This document shows, piece after piece, positions 8,113-16,975 of a stretch of 64,000 bases of DNA. The position numbers and the translations under genes are program-made. This DNA comes from Deltaproteobacteria bacterium (GTDB lineage: Bacteria; Desulfobacterota; Binatia; HRBIN30; JACQVA1). The DNA lies in NCBI GenBank assembly GCA_016178705.1, contig JACOST010000014.1:434001-498000 (forward strand). Direction: 5' to 3'. How positions within the stretch are numbered: the first letter of the stretch is position 1; every line of letters begins with the position of its first letter. Below the pieces are notes generated by a model. It was not told where the DNA came from, ran no database searches, and was given only the letters and a program-made list of their open reading frames with translations.

Positions 8113-8907
8113 ATGAGCACATATGTTTTGGTTCACGGCTCGTGGCATGGCGCGTGGTGTTGGTACAAGATCGTGCCGCGACTCGAACAGGCGGGCCACA
8201 CGGTCGTCGCCCTCGACTTGCCCAGCCACGGGCGCGATCGAACACCGCCGGGTGACGTGTCGATGGCCGACTACGTCGAGGCAATCGGCCGAGTCCTCGA
8301 CGCGGCAGACGAGCCGGTCGTGCTGGTCGGCCACAGTCGCGGCGGGCTGGCGATCACGCAAGCGGCGGAAGAGCGCCCCGAGAAGATTCGCTCGCTGGTG
8401 TACCTGGCGGCGTTCCTCATTGGCGATGGTGAGACGATTCTTCCGCTCGCGTTCGCGGACACTGATTCGCTCATCATGCCCAACCTCGACGTCGATCAGG
8501 ACGCGGGCTGGGACATGCTACGGCGTGACGCCTTCAAGGCGACGCTCTACGCCGATTGTTCCGAGGACGACGTGGCGCTCGCCCACGCGCTGCTTACTCC
8601 CGAACCGAGTGGTCCGACAAACACACCGATGCGGACAACGGCCCAACGCTTCGGACGCATTCCACGGGTCTACATCGAACTCCTGCAAGATCGAGCGGTG
8701 TCACCCGCGCTGCAGCGGCAGATGTACACGGCAATGCCGTGCCGGAAAGTATTGTCGATCGATGCAAGTCACTCCGCGTATTTCTCGAGGCCCGACGAAC
8801 TTGCGAGTAAGATTCTGCACGCCGGCGGCGATATCTACGATCTCCGCTCACGCCAGCGGTGCGACGAGAATCACCAGCACATCGAAGACGAGATGAGAGA
8901 CCACTGA
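8113..8907 (+). CDS. Alpha/beta hydrolase (methylesterase-like)
   Basis: The protein starts MSTYVLVHGSWHGAWCW, the oxyanion-hole HG region of EstC/plant-methylesterase-type hydrolases. The nucleophile elbow is VGHSRGG (S75), and the catalytic histidine lies in DASHSAYFSRP near the C-terminus. The natural substrate, probably a small ester, is not deducible. A strong Shine-Dalgarno AAGGAGGT at 8099-8106 fixes the ATG at 8113. The last about 20 codons run past the usual end of the family and overlap the 3' end of the convergent CPBP gene by 60 bases, so the tail may be a recent read-through extension. It is divergent from the ECF sigma operon. Confidence 0.85.
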   Translation: MSTYVLVHGSWHGAWCWYKIVPRLEQAGHTVVALDLPSHGRDRTPPGDVSMADYVEAIGRVLDAADEPVVLVGHSRGGLAITQAAEERPEKIRSLVYLAAFLIGDGETILPLAFADTDSLIMPNLDVDQDAGWDMLRRDAFKATLYADCSEDDVALAHALLTPEPSGPTNTPMRTTAQRFGRIPRVYIELLQDRAVSPALQRQMYTAMPCRKVLSIDASHSAYFSRPDELASKILHAGGDIYDLRSRQRCDENHQHIEDEMRDH

Positions 8908-9501
8908 AGCGGTGAGGTTGCCGGTCGCCGCAAACAACAGGGCCCAGACCAGCCCGGCACCGAAGGCCGCGAACGGTAGGAGCCAAGTCCCTGACGCGAT
9001 GTGCGCGAGGGCGTAGACAACTGTGCTCGCCGCGACCGAAGTCAGCAACGGTAGGCGCTGCCGCAGCGGGTCTATCAGAGCCGCGCGCCAGAACAGCTCT
9101 TCACCGAGTACCGCGATCGGCAGCGTCGCCGCGACGAAGCCAACGGAATGACCGGCGGTCCACGCAACGAACTGATGCGTCTGCGCCGCCGCCGCAGGCA
9201 CTCGACTGATCACCCACGCGCCACCATACAACGCCGCAGCGCTGATCACGCCGAGTACAGTGCCGGTGAGCGTCGGACGCAGTCGTGCGCGGCGATCGTC
9301 ATCAAGTGCGGCCAGGCCAATAGCAGCGAGGGCCGCGTTGGCAATGATTAGTCGCGCCCATACGTCGAAGACGGGAAGCGCAAAGGCAGCGGTAACGATG
9401 CCGAAGCCGAGAAGAGCGAGCTGCGCAGCGCGTGCTAGCACTTTGTCGACCACGCGCTCGCTATAGCAGTCGGGAGCGACGGAGCGTAAGTCGACCGGCA
9501 T
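8848..9501 (-). CDS. CPBP-family intramembrane metalloprotease
   Basis: The protein has about six hydrophobic segments and the CPBP (Rce1/Abi) signatures: GEELFWR (EE at 134-135), an H in YALAHIASGTW (H167), and SHLVFD (202-207). These residues bind metal and cleave substrates within the membrane. Members process prenylated or bacteriocin-related peptides, or have unknown targets; nothing nearby identifies one here. The start is uncertain: I use the ATG at 9499-9501, but a GTG at 9453 would also keep the first membrane segment. The gene diverges from rimO and overlaps the hydrolase gene tail to tail. Confidence 0.8.
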   Translation of the reverse strand: MPVDLRSVAPDCYSERVVDKVLARAAQLALLGFGIVTAAFALPVFDVWARLIIANAALAAIGLAALDDDRRARLRPTLTGTVLGVISAAALYGGAWVISRVPAAAAQTHQFVAWTAGHSVGFVAATLPIAVLGEELFWRAALIDPLRQRLPLLTSVAASTVVYALAHIASGTWLLPFAAFGAGLVWALLFAATGNLTASVVSHLVFDVLVILVAPLA

Positions 9502-9548
9502 CGCCCATTGCCTCGGGCGGGGCGAGCCTCTACACTGCCACTCTTCAC

Positions 9549-10898
9549 ATGGCACGGCGCATATACCTGCAGAGCCTGGGCTGCCCCAAGAATCTCGTCG
9601 ACAGCGAGCAAATGCTCGGCCTGGCGGCGCGCGCCGGCGCCGAGATCGTCCTCGATCCTGCCGACGCCGATGTGTTGGTCGTCAACACCTGCGGGTTTAT
9701 CGGCGAGGCCAAGAAGGAATCGATCGAAGCCATCCTCGAATTGGCACAGCTCAAGCAATCAGCGCCGGGCAAGCGGCTCATCGTCACCGGCTGTCTAGTG
9801 CAGCGCTACGGGTCAGAGTTGGCGCAAGCGCTGCCGGAAGTCGACGGCTTCTTAGGCACCGGTGATTTCACGCGGTTGCCCGAGTTGCTCGACGCTCCGG
9901 GCACCGCTGATCTCAGCGCCTACCGCCATGCGGCCCATCTGCTACCGAGCATCGATGTGCCGCGCGCGCGCACCGGACACTTCTTCAGCGCCTACCTCAA
10001 GATCTCCGAGGGTTGCGACCATCGCTGCAGTTTCTGCATCATTCCCAAGATCCGCGGTCGACACGAGAGCAAAACGCTCGACGGTGTGATCGCCGAGGCC
10101 GAGGCGCTGGTCCGCGATGGTGTGGTCGAACTGAATCTCATTGCGCAGGATCTCACGGCCTATGGCAAGGATCGGCGCGACGGCTCATCGCTGAGTTCGT
10201 TGTTGCAACGGCTGGCCGCGATCGACGGGCTCCGTTGGATTCGGCTGCTGTACACCTATCCGCGCTACGTCACCGACGAGTTGCTCGACACCATCGCCAA
10301 CGAGCCGAAGATATGCCGCTACATCGACATGCCGCTGCAGCACATCAGCGATACGATGCTCACGCGTATGCGGCGCGAACGCAGCGGCGACGCCGTGCGG
10401 CGGCTGGTCAGCCGCATGCGTGCGCGCGTGCCGGGGCTGGCGCTGCGGACCTCGTTCATCGTCGGCTTCCCCGGTGAGACCGACGCTGACTTCGCCGAGT
10501 TGGAAGCGTTCATCCCCGCGGCGCGCTTCGACAACGTCGGCGTCTTCCGCTACTCGCGCGAAGAGGGCACCGAGGCCGCGACCCTCGACCAACAAGTTTC
10601 CGCTCGCGTGAAACAGCAGCGCTACCACCGGCTGATGACCGCCCAGGCTGGTGTTGCTGCCGCGCTCAACCGCGAGCGCGTCGGCTCCGTGCAGCCGGTG
10701 TTGGTGTGCGGGACGAATACCGCCGGCCGCTGGTACGGTCGTTCGCCGGCGCAGGCACCCGACATCGACGGGGTCGTCTATCTCGACGGAGCCGACACCC
10801 CTGGCGCCATCGTGGACACAACGATTGTCGACGCGACAATCTATGATCTTGAGGGTTGCCGCGCGACCCCAGTTGACAGTGCAGGGGATTGCCTCTAA
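9549..10898 (+). CDS. rimO: Ribosomal protein S12 methylthiotransferase RimO
   Basis: RimO adds a methylthio group to an aspartate of ribosomal protein S12. The 449-residue protein has the N-terminal MTTase domain with the three cluster-binding cysteines (C12 in LGCPKN, C48 in VVNTCGF, C82 in VTGCLVQ). The radical SAM motif CDHRCSFC follows (C156, C160, C163), and a TRAM-type beta domain ends the protein. The YxxSLGCPKNLVDSE start is characteristic of RimO rather than MiaB. The frame is open upstream, but MARRIYLQSLGC is the family start. The stop codon lies in a hairpin that also covers the ribosome-binding region of the following DksA-like gene. Confidence 0.95.
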   Translation: MARRIYLQSLGCPKNLVDSEQMLGLAARAGAEIVLDPADADVLVVNTCGFIGEAKKESIEAILELAQLKQSAPGKRLIVTGCLVQRYGSELAQALPEVDGFLGTGDFTRLPELLDAPGTADLSAYRHAAHLLPSIDVPRARTGHFFSAYLKISEGCDHRCSFCIIPKIRGRHESKTLDGVIAEAEALVRDGVVELNLIAQDLTAYGKDRRDGSSLSSLLQRLAAIDGLRWIRLLYTYPRYVTDELLDTIANEPKICRYIDMPLQHISDTMLTRMRRERSGDAVRRLVSRMRARVPGLALRTSFIVGFPGETDADFAELEAFIPAARFDNVGVFRYSREEGTEAATLDQQVSARVKQQRYHRLMTAQAGVAAALNRERVGSVQPVLVCGTNTAGRWYGRSPAQAPDIDGVVYLDGADTPGAIVDTTIVDATIYDLEGCRATPVDSAGDCL

Positions 10899-10901
10899 AT
10901 T
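10873..10901 (+). promoter_or_regulatory. Internal promoter candidate for the DksA/TraR-like gene
   Basis: A perfect TTGACA (10873-10878) is followed after 17 bases by TAAATT (10896-10901), inside the end of rimO. Transcription would start about 13 bases before the ATG at 10921. Confidence 0.45.
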
Positions 10902-10918
10902 CCCGCCCCCTTAGAGGC
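10891..10918 (+). promoter_or_regulatory. Hairpin spanning the rimO stop and the next ribosome-binding region
   Basis: GCCTCTAA (10891-10898, including the rimO TAA) pairs perfectly with TTAGAGGC (10911-10918) around a 12-base C-rich loop. The 3' arm contains AGAGG, the only Shine-Dalgarno-like sequence before the ATG at 10921. A ribosome finishing rimO would open the hairpin, so it could couple the two genes. Confidence 0.5.
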
Positions 10919-10920
10919 CC

Positions 10921-11346
10921 ATGAGAAAAGCACTGCTGAAGAACGTGCGCGAGAAGCTGCTGGAGATGCGGCGGCAGGTGATGCGCGAGATCGACAACGA
11001 CCTCAAGCAAGGCCGCGAGGGCGCCAAAGACGACGGCATGGATACGTACGATCTGGCGAGCGAAGAGCGCGATCGCGAGATCAGCTTCCTCCTCAGCGAC
11101 CGCGAACGCGGCAAGCTGCAAGCGATTCAAGAGGCGTTGGAGCGCATCGAGGATGGCAGCTATGGCATGTGCGAGAGCTGCGAAAGCGAAATCGCCGCAG
11201 GCCGCCTCGAAGCCCTACCCTTCACCCGCTTGTGCGTGAGCTGCCAATCGGACCGCGAGAAGGAACTGAAGCAAGCGCGTCGCTTCGACGACGAGCGCAC
11301 CTATCGGAAACTCAGCGCCACCGACGTCGACGAGGAAAACAGCTAG
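10921..11346 (+). CDS. DksA/TraR-family zinc-finger protein
   Basis: The 141-residue protein has an N-terminal coiled-coil (about 1-75) with acidic residues (DDGMDTYDLASEERDRE) and a four-cysteine zinc finger CESCxxx..LCVSC (C84, C87, C105, C108) near the C-terminus. DksA-type proteins insert their coiled coil into the RNA polymerase secondary channel and modulate transcription, often with ppGpp. The spacing and the SYGMCESCE motif are typical of the dksA/yocK-like class in deltaproteobacterial lineages. It directly follows rimO and has its own candidate promoter; its expression may also be coupled to rimO translation by a hairpin at the junction. Confidence 0.88.
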   Translation: MRKALLKNVREKLLEMRRQVMREIDNDLKQGREGAKDDGMDTYDLASEERDREISFLLSDRERGKLQAIQEALERIEDGSYGMCESCESEIAAGRLEALPFTRLCVSCQSDREKELKQARRFDDERTYRKLSATDVDEENS

Positions 11347-11380
11347 CCCCTTCACCCGCGCTTATCGCCTCTGCGGCGAT

Positions 11381-12709
11381 ATGCCAGACGCCACCCCTCA
11401 TATCCGCCAGTTGCTGGCGCGCCTGTTCGCCGCCTCCGTGCGCGCCGTCGATCCTGCGGCGTTGGTGGCGCAGCGTCTGCTGCGCGATGGCCCGCGCGTA
11501 GTGATCAGCGACACCTCGACCTCGTGGAGCGGCCTCACCCTCATCGCCGCCGTCGGCAAGGCCGCGATCCCTATGGCCGAGTCCGCCGCGGCGACTCTCG
11601 GATCTGACCTCGCCAGCGGAGTCGCGATCGCGCCGCGCGCCGGGCTCCGGCCAATCGCCGAGATAAACTGCCTCGAAGGGGGCCACCCGTTGCCAAGCGT
11701 GGACGGCGAACGCGCAACACGCCGATTGATGACGCTGCTCGCAAGTCATCCCAATGCGGCGGTTCTCGCACTGATCAGCGGCGGCGCGTCGAGCTTGATG
11801 GTGCAACCGACGCCACCGGTAACGCTCGACGACAAGATCGCCACCACTGCGGCGCTGCTGGCGTGCGGCGCCTCGATTCAAGAATTCAACACGGTTCGCA
11901 AACATCTCTCGCAGGTGAAGGGTGGTGGCTTGGTGCGCCTCGCCCACGGGCGTCCGCTGGTTGCGCTGATTCTGTCCGACGTGATTGGCGACGATCCCGC
12001 GGATATCGGATCGGGGCCTACCGCTGCCGATCCGACCACGTTTGCCGACGTGTACCAGATCGTGCAGCGCTACGGGCTGTCGGCGTCGTTACCATCGACG
12101 GTGCTGGACCGGATCGAGGCCGGCCAACGCGGAGAATTGGATGAGACGCTCAAGCCCGGAGCCGCCGAACTAGGCGCCGTCAGCAATGTCGTGATTGGGT
12201 CAAACGCCGGAGCGCTGCGTGCCGCGGCCGCTGCGGCATACGCAGCGGGCTACGAACCCATCGTGGCAGACGAGCCGTTGTCAGGCGACACGACCGCGGC
12301 GGCGCGCACATTCGCAGCCTGGATCACGCGCGTCCCGCGGCTGCTGCCGACATGCTTCCTTGCCGGCGGCGAGACGACTGTAAGCCTCGGCCCCAACCCT
12401 GGACGTGGAGGCCGCAATCAAGAGTTCGCGTTAGCCTGCTCCGCGCAACTCGCCGGGAGTGATATCGTCCTCTTGAGCGCCGGCACCGACGGTGTTGATG
12501 GTCCGACCGATGCGGCCGGTGCATTCGTCGACGGCTCGACGAGCGCACGAGCGCGCACCCGCGGCTGCGACCCGTCGGATGCGCTCGCGGCGCACGACAG
12601 CTACCGCTTCTTCGCCGCCCTCGGCGATCTGTTCCAGCCCGGGCCGACCAGCACCAACGTGATGGACATCAAGATCGCACTCGTCGGCTCGGCACCGCCG
12701 ATTGCCTAG
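11381..12709 (+). CDS. Glycerate 2-kinase (GckA/TtuD, MOFRL family)
   Basis: The 442-residue protein phosphorylates D-glycerate to 2-phosphoglycerate. It has the DUF4147 N-terminal domain, with AVGKAA near residue 50 and the glycine-rich ISGGASSLM around residue 130. The GDDPADIGSGPTAAD motif follows, and the C-terminal MOFRL domain contains GGRNQEFAL and SAGTDGVDG. Length and motif order match the family. No strong Shine-Dalgarno precedes the ATG. It lies 34 bases after the DksA-like gene on the same strand. A serine-glyoxylate type aminotransferase and serA occur 6 kb further on, so the kinase may feed glycerate into the same three-carbon pool; that link is inference. Confidence 0.9.
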   Translation: MPDATPHIRQLLARLFAASVRAVDPAALVAQRLLRDGPRVVISDTSTSWSGLTLIAAVGKAAIPMAESAAATLGSDLASGVAIAPRAGLRPIAEINCLEGGHPLPSVDGERATRRLMTLLASHPNAAVLALISGGASSLMVQPTPPVTLDDKIATTAALLACGASIQEFNTVRKHLSQVKGGGLVRLAHGRPLVALILSDVIGDDPADIGSGPTAADPTTFADVYQIVQRYGLSASLPSTVLDRIEAGQRGELDETLKPGAAELGAVSNVVIGSNAGALRAAAAAAYAAGYEPIVADEPLSGDTTAAARTFAAWITRVPRLLPTCFLAGGETTVSLGPNPGRGGRNQEFALACSAQLAGSDIVLLSAGTDGVDGPTDAAGAFVDGSTSARARTRGCDPSDALAAHDSYRFFAALGDLFQPGPTSTNVMDIKIALVGSAPPIA

Positions 12710-12760
12710 CTCGGGTTCAGAGCGTGTGGTAGGAACGGGCACCGCGGCGAGCAGCACTTC

Positions 12761-13498
12761 GTGGATCACGGCTACCTCTCTGAGATCTTTGCATCCTTCC
12801 AAGGCGAAGGATCGCACGTTGGCGAACGCCACCTGTTCGTTCGCTTGGCGATTTGCAATCTGCGCTGCCGCTACTGCGACACGCCCGACAGCTTGGTGCG
12901 AACCTCACATTGCACGATCTGTCGCGCTGGGCAGGAGCCCAGACGTGTGTCGAACCCCATCAGCCGTCGCGAGCTGGTCGGTTACACGAGTGCGTTTCTG
13001 GAGAGTGAGGGGCCCATTGATGCCATCGCCGTCACTGGCGGCGAACCGTTGGTGCAAGCCGAATTTCTCGCCGCCTTCCTGAGCCACGCACGTTTTCCGG
13101 TACCGATACTGTTGGAGACCAACGGCGTGCTGCCCGAAAAGCTCGCGCTGGTCCTGCCGTGGATCGGCATCATTAGCATGGATATAAAACCGCCGAGCAA
13201 CACCGGCGAGGCGGCGTTTTGGGACGAGCACGAGGAGTTTCTTCGCGTTGCCGATGGCAAGGAGATCTACGTAAAGGTCTTGGTGGATCGAACCACCAGC
13301 GATGCCGATATCGCGCGCGCCGCAGCATTGGTCGCCGCCCACGGCGACGTACCGATGTATCTGCAGCCGATCATGGACGCCGCGCATCGACCGGAGATCG
13401 ACGGATCAACGCTGACTCGATTGTTTGCCATTGCGCGCCAACACCACGCGCGGGTGCGAGTGCTGCCACAGACGCACAAGTTGCTCGGCATCCAATAG
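12761..13498 (+). CDS. queE: 7-carboxy-7-deazaguanine synthase
   Basis: QueE is the radical SAM enzyme that converts 6-carboxy-tetrahydropterin to 7-carboxy-7-deazaguanine on the way to preQ0 and queuosine. The 245-residue protein opens with YLSEIFASFQGEGSHVG, the family start, followed by the cluster motif CNLRCRYCD (C32, C36, C39). VTGGEPLVQ follows the cluster and IISMDIKPPSNTG lies in the middle, both typical. The start codon is GTG at 12761 with only a weak upstream GGCGAG. folE, which makes the first pathway intermediate, lies 3.5 kb downstream on the same strand. No queC or queD is in the window. Confidence 0.93.
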   Translation: MDHGYLSEIFASFQGEGSHVGERHLFVRLAICNLRCRYCDTPDSLVRTSHCTICRAGQEPRRVSNPISRRELVGYTSAFLESEGPIDAIAVTGGEPLVQAEFLAAFLSHARFPVPILLETNGVLPEKLALVLPWIGIISMDIKPPSNTGEAAFWDEHEEFLRVADGKEIYVKVLVDRTTSDADIARAAALVAAHGDVPMYLQPIMDAAHRPEIDGSTLTRLFAIARQHHARVRVLPQTHKLLGIQ

Positions 13499-13550
13499 TC
13501 GCGCGACTTGTGCGTGACAGCAGACGGATTTCGGTTACAATCGATTGCCA

Positions 13551-14141
13551 GTGACTCGCACGAACCCAACGGCCGAACGCCCACGTGTGCCGCCCGGGCA
13601 ATCGGTTACCCAGAAATGGCCGGTCTTGAGCTACGGTCCGACACCGCGAGTCGACGCGGCGACCTGGGACTTTCGCGTCTTCGGCGAAGTGCGGTCGCCG
13701 TTGCGGTTCTCGTTCGAACAGTTTCGGGCGTTGCCTCAGAGTTCTGTCCTGACCGATTTCCATTGCGTCACCACCTGGTCGCGGCTCGATAACCGATGGG
13801 ACGGAGTGCTGGCACGCGATCTGGTCGCAGCGGTCGATCGCAAGCCTGAGGGTCAGTTCGTTCTCGTCCATTGCGATGGCGGCTACACCACCAACCTGAC
13901 TCTGGACGAGTTTCTCGATCCCGCCGTAATCTTCGCCCATCGACACGACGGCCACAATCTCACTCCAGAGCATGGCTGGCCACTGCGGCTGGTGGTGCCG
14001 AAGCTCTACGCCTGGTAGAGCGCGAAATGGGTCCGCGCGATCGAGTTCGCCACGGAGAATCGACGCGGTTTCTGGGAATCGCGCGGCTACCATACCCACG
14101 GCGATCCGTGGACCGAGGAACGTTACAGCGATCAGGAGTAG
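13551..14141 (+). pseudogene. Sulfite oxidase-like molybdopterin protein interrupted by one amber codon
   Basis: The frame encodes a cytoplasmic oxidoreductase molybdopterin-binding protein of the SorA/YedY fold. It has WDFRVFGEV and the cofactor-ligand cysteine in DFHCVTTWSRLD. Further on come LVHCDGGYTTNL, HDGHNLTPEHGWPLRL and VVPKLYAW. At 14016-14018 a TAG stands where relatives have lysine (LYAWKSAKW). After the TAG the same frame continues with [20 protein letters not shown] and ends with [14 protein letters not shown], the expected family C-terminus. AAG to TAG is a single-base change. Start is GTG 13551 or TTG 13545. It may be a young pseudogene, a sequencing error, or a read-through codon. 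The next gene, glpD, uses a Shine-Dalgarno inside its last codons. Confidence 0.85.
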
Positions 14142-14145
14142 ATGC

Positions 14146-15735
14146 GTGCCTCAGCTCGATCCCACGCGACGCGGACCAACCACACTCTCACCGGCGGTGC
14201 GCCGTAACAATTTGGCGCGGCTCGGCAGCGAAGAGTTTGACCTGCTGGTGATCGGTGGCGGGATCAACGGCGCGGGCATCGCGCGCGACGCTGCACTGCG
14301 CGGCCTCCGGGTCGCGCTCATCGAAAAGGGCGACTTCGCGAGCGGGACCAGCAGCCGATCCTCGAAGCTGATCCACGGCGGATTGCGCTATCTGGAGTTG
14401 GGGGACTTTCGCCTGGTACGCGAGGCCTGCCTCGAACGTGATCGCCTGCGCCGCTACGTAGCGCCCCACCTCGTCAAACCGATCCCTTTTCTGTTTCCAG
14501 TCTATCGTGGGGACCCGGTCGGAATCTTCCGCCTCGAAGTCGGCATGTGGGTCTACGATCTGCTCGCCGCCTTTCGCAACATTAGGATGCACCGCCTGCT
14601 GTCGCCCAAGCGGGTGGCCGAGTTGGAACCAGGCCTGCAGCAAGCCCAGCTGAAAGGCGCCGAACTCTACTATGACTGCGCCACCGACGACGCCAGGCTG
14701 ACGCTCGAAACGATTCTGGGCGCGAGCGGAGCCGGGGCAGTGGTAGCCAACTACGTCCGACTACTCGAACTCGTGAAAGACGGAGGGCGAATCACGGGAG
14801 CCGAGATCCGAGACGAGCGAGGCGCCGGTCGCTACACCATCCATGCACGCGTGGTGGTCAACGCGACCGGTCCATGGGTCGATGAGGTTCGCCGGCTCGA
14901 TAATCCGGCGGTGGTGCCTTGCCTGCGGCTCACCAAAGGCGCGCATATCGTCGTACCACGGTCGCGGGTCGACAATCGCTTCGCCGTCGTCCTGCGCGCG
15001 CCGCGCGATGGTCGGATTTTGTTCGTCATTCCGTGGGACGATCGTACGCTAATCGGAACTACCGATACGGACTTCACCGGATCACCCGACACCGTGTCGG
15101 TTGACCCCGAAGACGTTGAGTATCTGCTCGAAGCAGTCAATGCATTTTATCCACATGCCCGATTGGTCCGCAGCGATGTCGTCGGGAGCTTTGCCGGGCT
15201 GCGACCGCTGGTGGCCCCTGAAGATGCTCGCAATCCCTCCGCGGTCTCGCGCGAGGAGCGCATCCTGAGCAGCCCATCGGGATTGGTCACGCTCGCGGGG
15301 GGGAAGCTGACTACCTTTCGAGCCGTCGCAGCGACCGTCACCGATCACATTATTGGCCAGCTCGGGGGCAAACCCACTCGTCGGCGGCGACGCCATCACA
15401 AGGTTCCGCTCGCGGGTGGTACCGCACACAAGAATGGGCGCTGGCGCGTCGAAGCGGATCGGCTGGAGCAGCGCTACGGCGAAAGGGCTCCTGAAGTCAT
15501 GGCGCTGATGCAAGAACGGGCCGATCTTTCCCATCCGCTCGTCGCAGGAATGCCGTATACGAGGGGAGAGGCCGTCTATGCCGTACAAGCGGAGATGGCG
15601 CTCGATGCGGAAGATGTTTTGAGGCGACGAACCCCGATGGCGATGCGCGATCAGGCCGCCGCCTCGAAGGCAGCCGAGGAAGTCAAAGCGCTCGTTGACA
15701 CGCTGGTGCGGAACTCCGACTCGAAGCTCTCGTAA
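14146..15735 (+). CDS. glpD: Aerobic-type glycerol-3-phosphate dehydrogenase
   Basis: The 529-residue flavoprotein oxidises glycerol-3-phosphate to dihydroxyacetone phosphate and passes electrons to quinone at the membrane. The FAD-binding motif LLVIGGGINGAGIARDAALR is at residues about 30-50, followed by SGTSSRSSKLIHGGLRYLE, and later VNATGPWVD and the family signature LAGGKLTTFR. The GTG at 14146 is supported by CAGGAG seven bases upstream, which overlaps the 3' end of the interrupted sulfite oxidase-like gene; the two reading frames are four bases apart. A premature stop upstream might therefore lower glpD translation. No glpK or glpF is nearby. Confidence 0.93.
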   Translation: MPQLDPTRRGPTTLSPAVRRNNLARLGSEEFDLLVIGGGINGAGIARDAALRGLRVALIEKGDFASGTSSRSSKLIHGGLRYLELGDFRLVREACLERDRLRRYVAPHLVKPIPFLFPVYRGDPVGIFRLEVGMWVYDLLAAFRNIRMHRLLSPKRVAELEPGLQQAQLKGAELYYDCATDDARLTLETILGASGAGAVVANYVRLLELVKDGGRITGAEIRDERGAGRYTIHARVVVNATGPWVDEVRRLDNPAVVPCLRLTKGAHIVVPRSRVDNRFAVVLRAPRDGRILFVIPWDDRTLIGTTDTDFTGSPDTVSVDPEDVEYLLEAVNAFYPHARLVRSDVVGSFAGLRPLVAPEDARNPSAVSREERILSSPSGLVTLAGGKLTTFRAVAATVTDHIIGQLGGKPTRRRRRHHKVPLAGGTAHKNGRWRVEADRLEQRYGERAPEVMALMQERADLSHPLVAGMPYTRGEAVYAVQAEMALDAEDVLRRRTPMAMRDQAAASKAAEEVKALVDTLVRNSDSKLS

Positions 15736-15781
15736 CTCAAAAATTATCGGACACCATTGCTGGTCGTACTGAAAAAGTTTC

Positions 15782-15811
15782 TTGACAATTTTTGCCGAAA
15801 GGGGCTATAGG
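15782..15811 (+). promoter_or_regulatory. Candidate sigma-70 promoter for the homoserine kinase gene
   Basis: A perfect TTGACA (15782-15787) is followed after 18 bases by TATAGG (15806-15811), in an unusually AT-rich stretch for this genome. The leader to the ATG at 15881 would be about 60 bases. Confidence 0.5.
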
Positions 15812-15880
15812 CACGGTGATTCTGTTATAAAATCGTGCGGGTTCGCGCCTGCGTCAGAACGCGAAGCCCACGCTGGACTT

Positions 15881-16915
15881 ATGGCGGTCTACACAGTGCT
15901 AAGTAAGCGAGAGATCGGCGAGATCATCGCCACCTACGGCCTTCCCAAGGCGACCTCGGTGCGCGAGATCCGTCAGGGATCCGTGAACACGCACTACCTC
16001 GTCGAGACGGCCAAAGGGAAGTACGTCGTCAAGATCGACGAGGTGAAGAGCGAGATCGACGTCAAGCGCGAGCAAGACCTGCTCGTGTTCCTCCGTAAGC
16101 ACGGCTTCCCCTGCCCGGTACCCCTCGCTGATCGCAACAACCGGCACTATCGCGACTGGGGCGGCAAGTCTCTTTCGGTGTATCGCCACATTGACGGCCG
16201 CTTTATCGATCCGGAGGATGTCTCGCTAGCCCAGTTGGAAAACATCGGCCGCGTGCTCGCCGACCTCCATCTCTTCGGCAAAGCCTACAAGAAGGGGATC
16301 GAGAACCGCTTCGGGTTTGACCGCGTCGCCGAGATTTATCTCGATGTGCGCGGGCGGCTGCCGCACTACTTCAAGAAAATTACGCGCACCCTCGATGACG
16401 AGATCGAGTACTTGCATCACTACCTGGAAGGCAAGTTGCCGAAAGGGATCATTCACGGTGACCTGTTTGCTGATAATCTCATGTTCAAGGGTGAGAAGGT
16501 GGTCGGCGTGCTCGATTTTGAGGCGGCCTGCCGCGGCAAGTTTGTCTTCGACCTTGCCACCGCTGTGAACTCCCTTTGCTTCGAGACTGGCCCCGGTTAC
16601 TCCATCAAGCGGTTCGAAGCTCTCATCGGTGGCTACGAGGCGCTGCGCACGCTGTCACTCGCAGAGTGGGACGCATTCCCCAACGAGCTGCGCTTCGCCG
16701 CTTTCCGTTTCACGGTTACGCGGCTGCGCGACTTCTTTCTCAATCCAGTCGATGAACGCCAGCGCATCAACAAAGACTTCCAGGATTTCTACGATCGGCT
16801 GCGCATCCTGCGACGTGAACGCGAAGGTGGCATGGAAGCGCTCCTGATGGCGATGGCTACCGGGTACGACTACCGCAAGTACCAGAAGGTGAAGGCGGTC
16901 GCCAAGCGCCGCTAG
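15881..16915 (+). CDS. thrB: Homoserine kinase, type II (APH-fold phosphotransferase)
   Basis: The 344-residue protein starts MAVYTVLSKREIGEIIATYG, closely like ThrB of the aminoglycoside-phosphotransferase type. The kinase signatures are IRQGSVNTHYLVET (nucleotide loop), IIHGDLFADNLMF (catalytic loop with HGD and N) and VVGVLDFEAAC with FDLA (metal-binding DFE). ThrB phosphorylates homoserine for threonine synthesis. It is slightly longer than usual, with a basic C-terminal tail (YDYRKYQKVKAVAKRR), so another small alcohol substrate cannot be excluded. The frame is open upstream to 15782 but those codons contain the promoter-like TTGACA; I use the ATG at 15881. Confidence 0.8.
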   Translation: MAVYTVLSKREIGEIIATYGLPKATSVREIRQGSVNTHYLVETAKGKYVVKIDEVKSEIDVKREQDLLVFLRKHGFPCPVPLADRNNRHYRDWGGKSLSVYRHIDGRFIDPEDVSLAQLENIGRVLADLHLFGKAYKKGIENRFGFDRVAEIYLDVRGRLPHYFKKITRTLDDEIEYLHHYLEGKLPKGIIHGDLFADNLMFKGEKVVGVLDFEAACRGKFVFDLATAVNSLCFETGPGYSIKRFEALIGGYEALRTLSLAEWDAFPNELRFAAFRFTVTRLRDFFLNPVDERQRINKDFQDFYDRLRILRREREGGMEALLMAMATGYDYRKYQKVKAVAKRR

Positions 16916-16975
16916 TTTCCGCCAGCTGCCGTCGCTACTTGCGACGATCCGGATTTCCACTAAGATCGTCCGACC

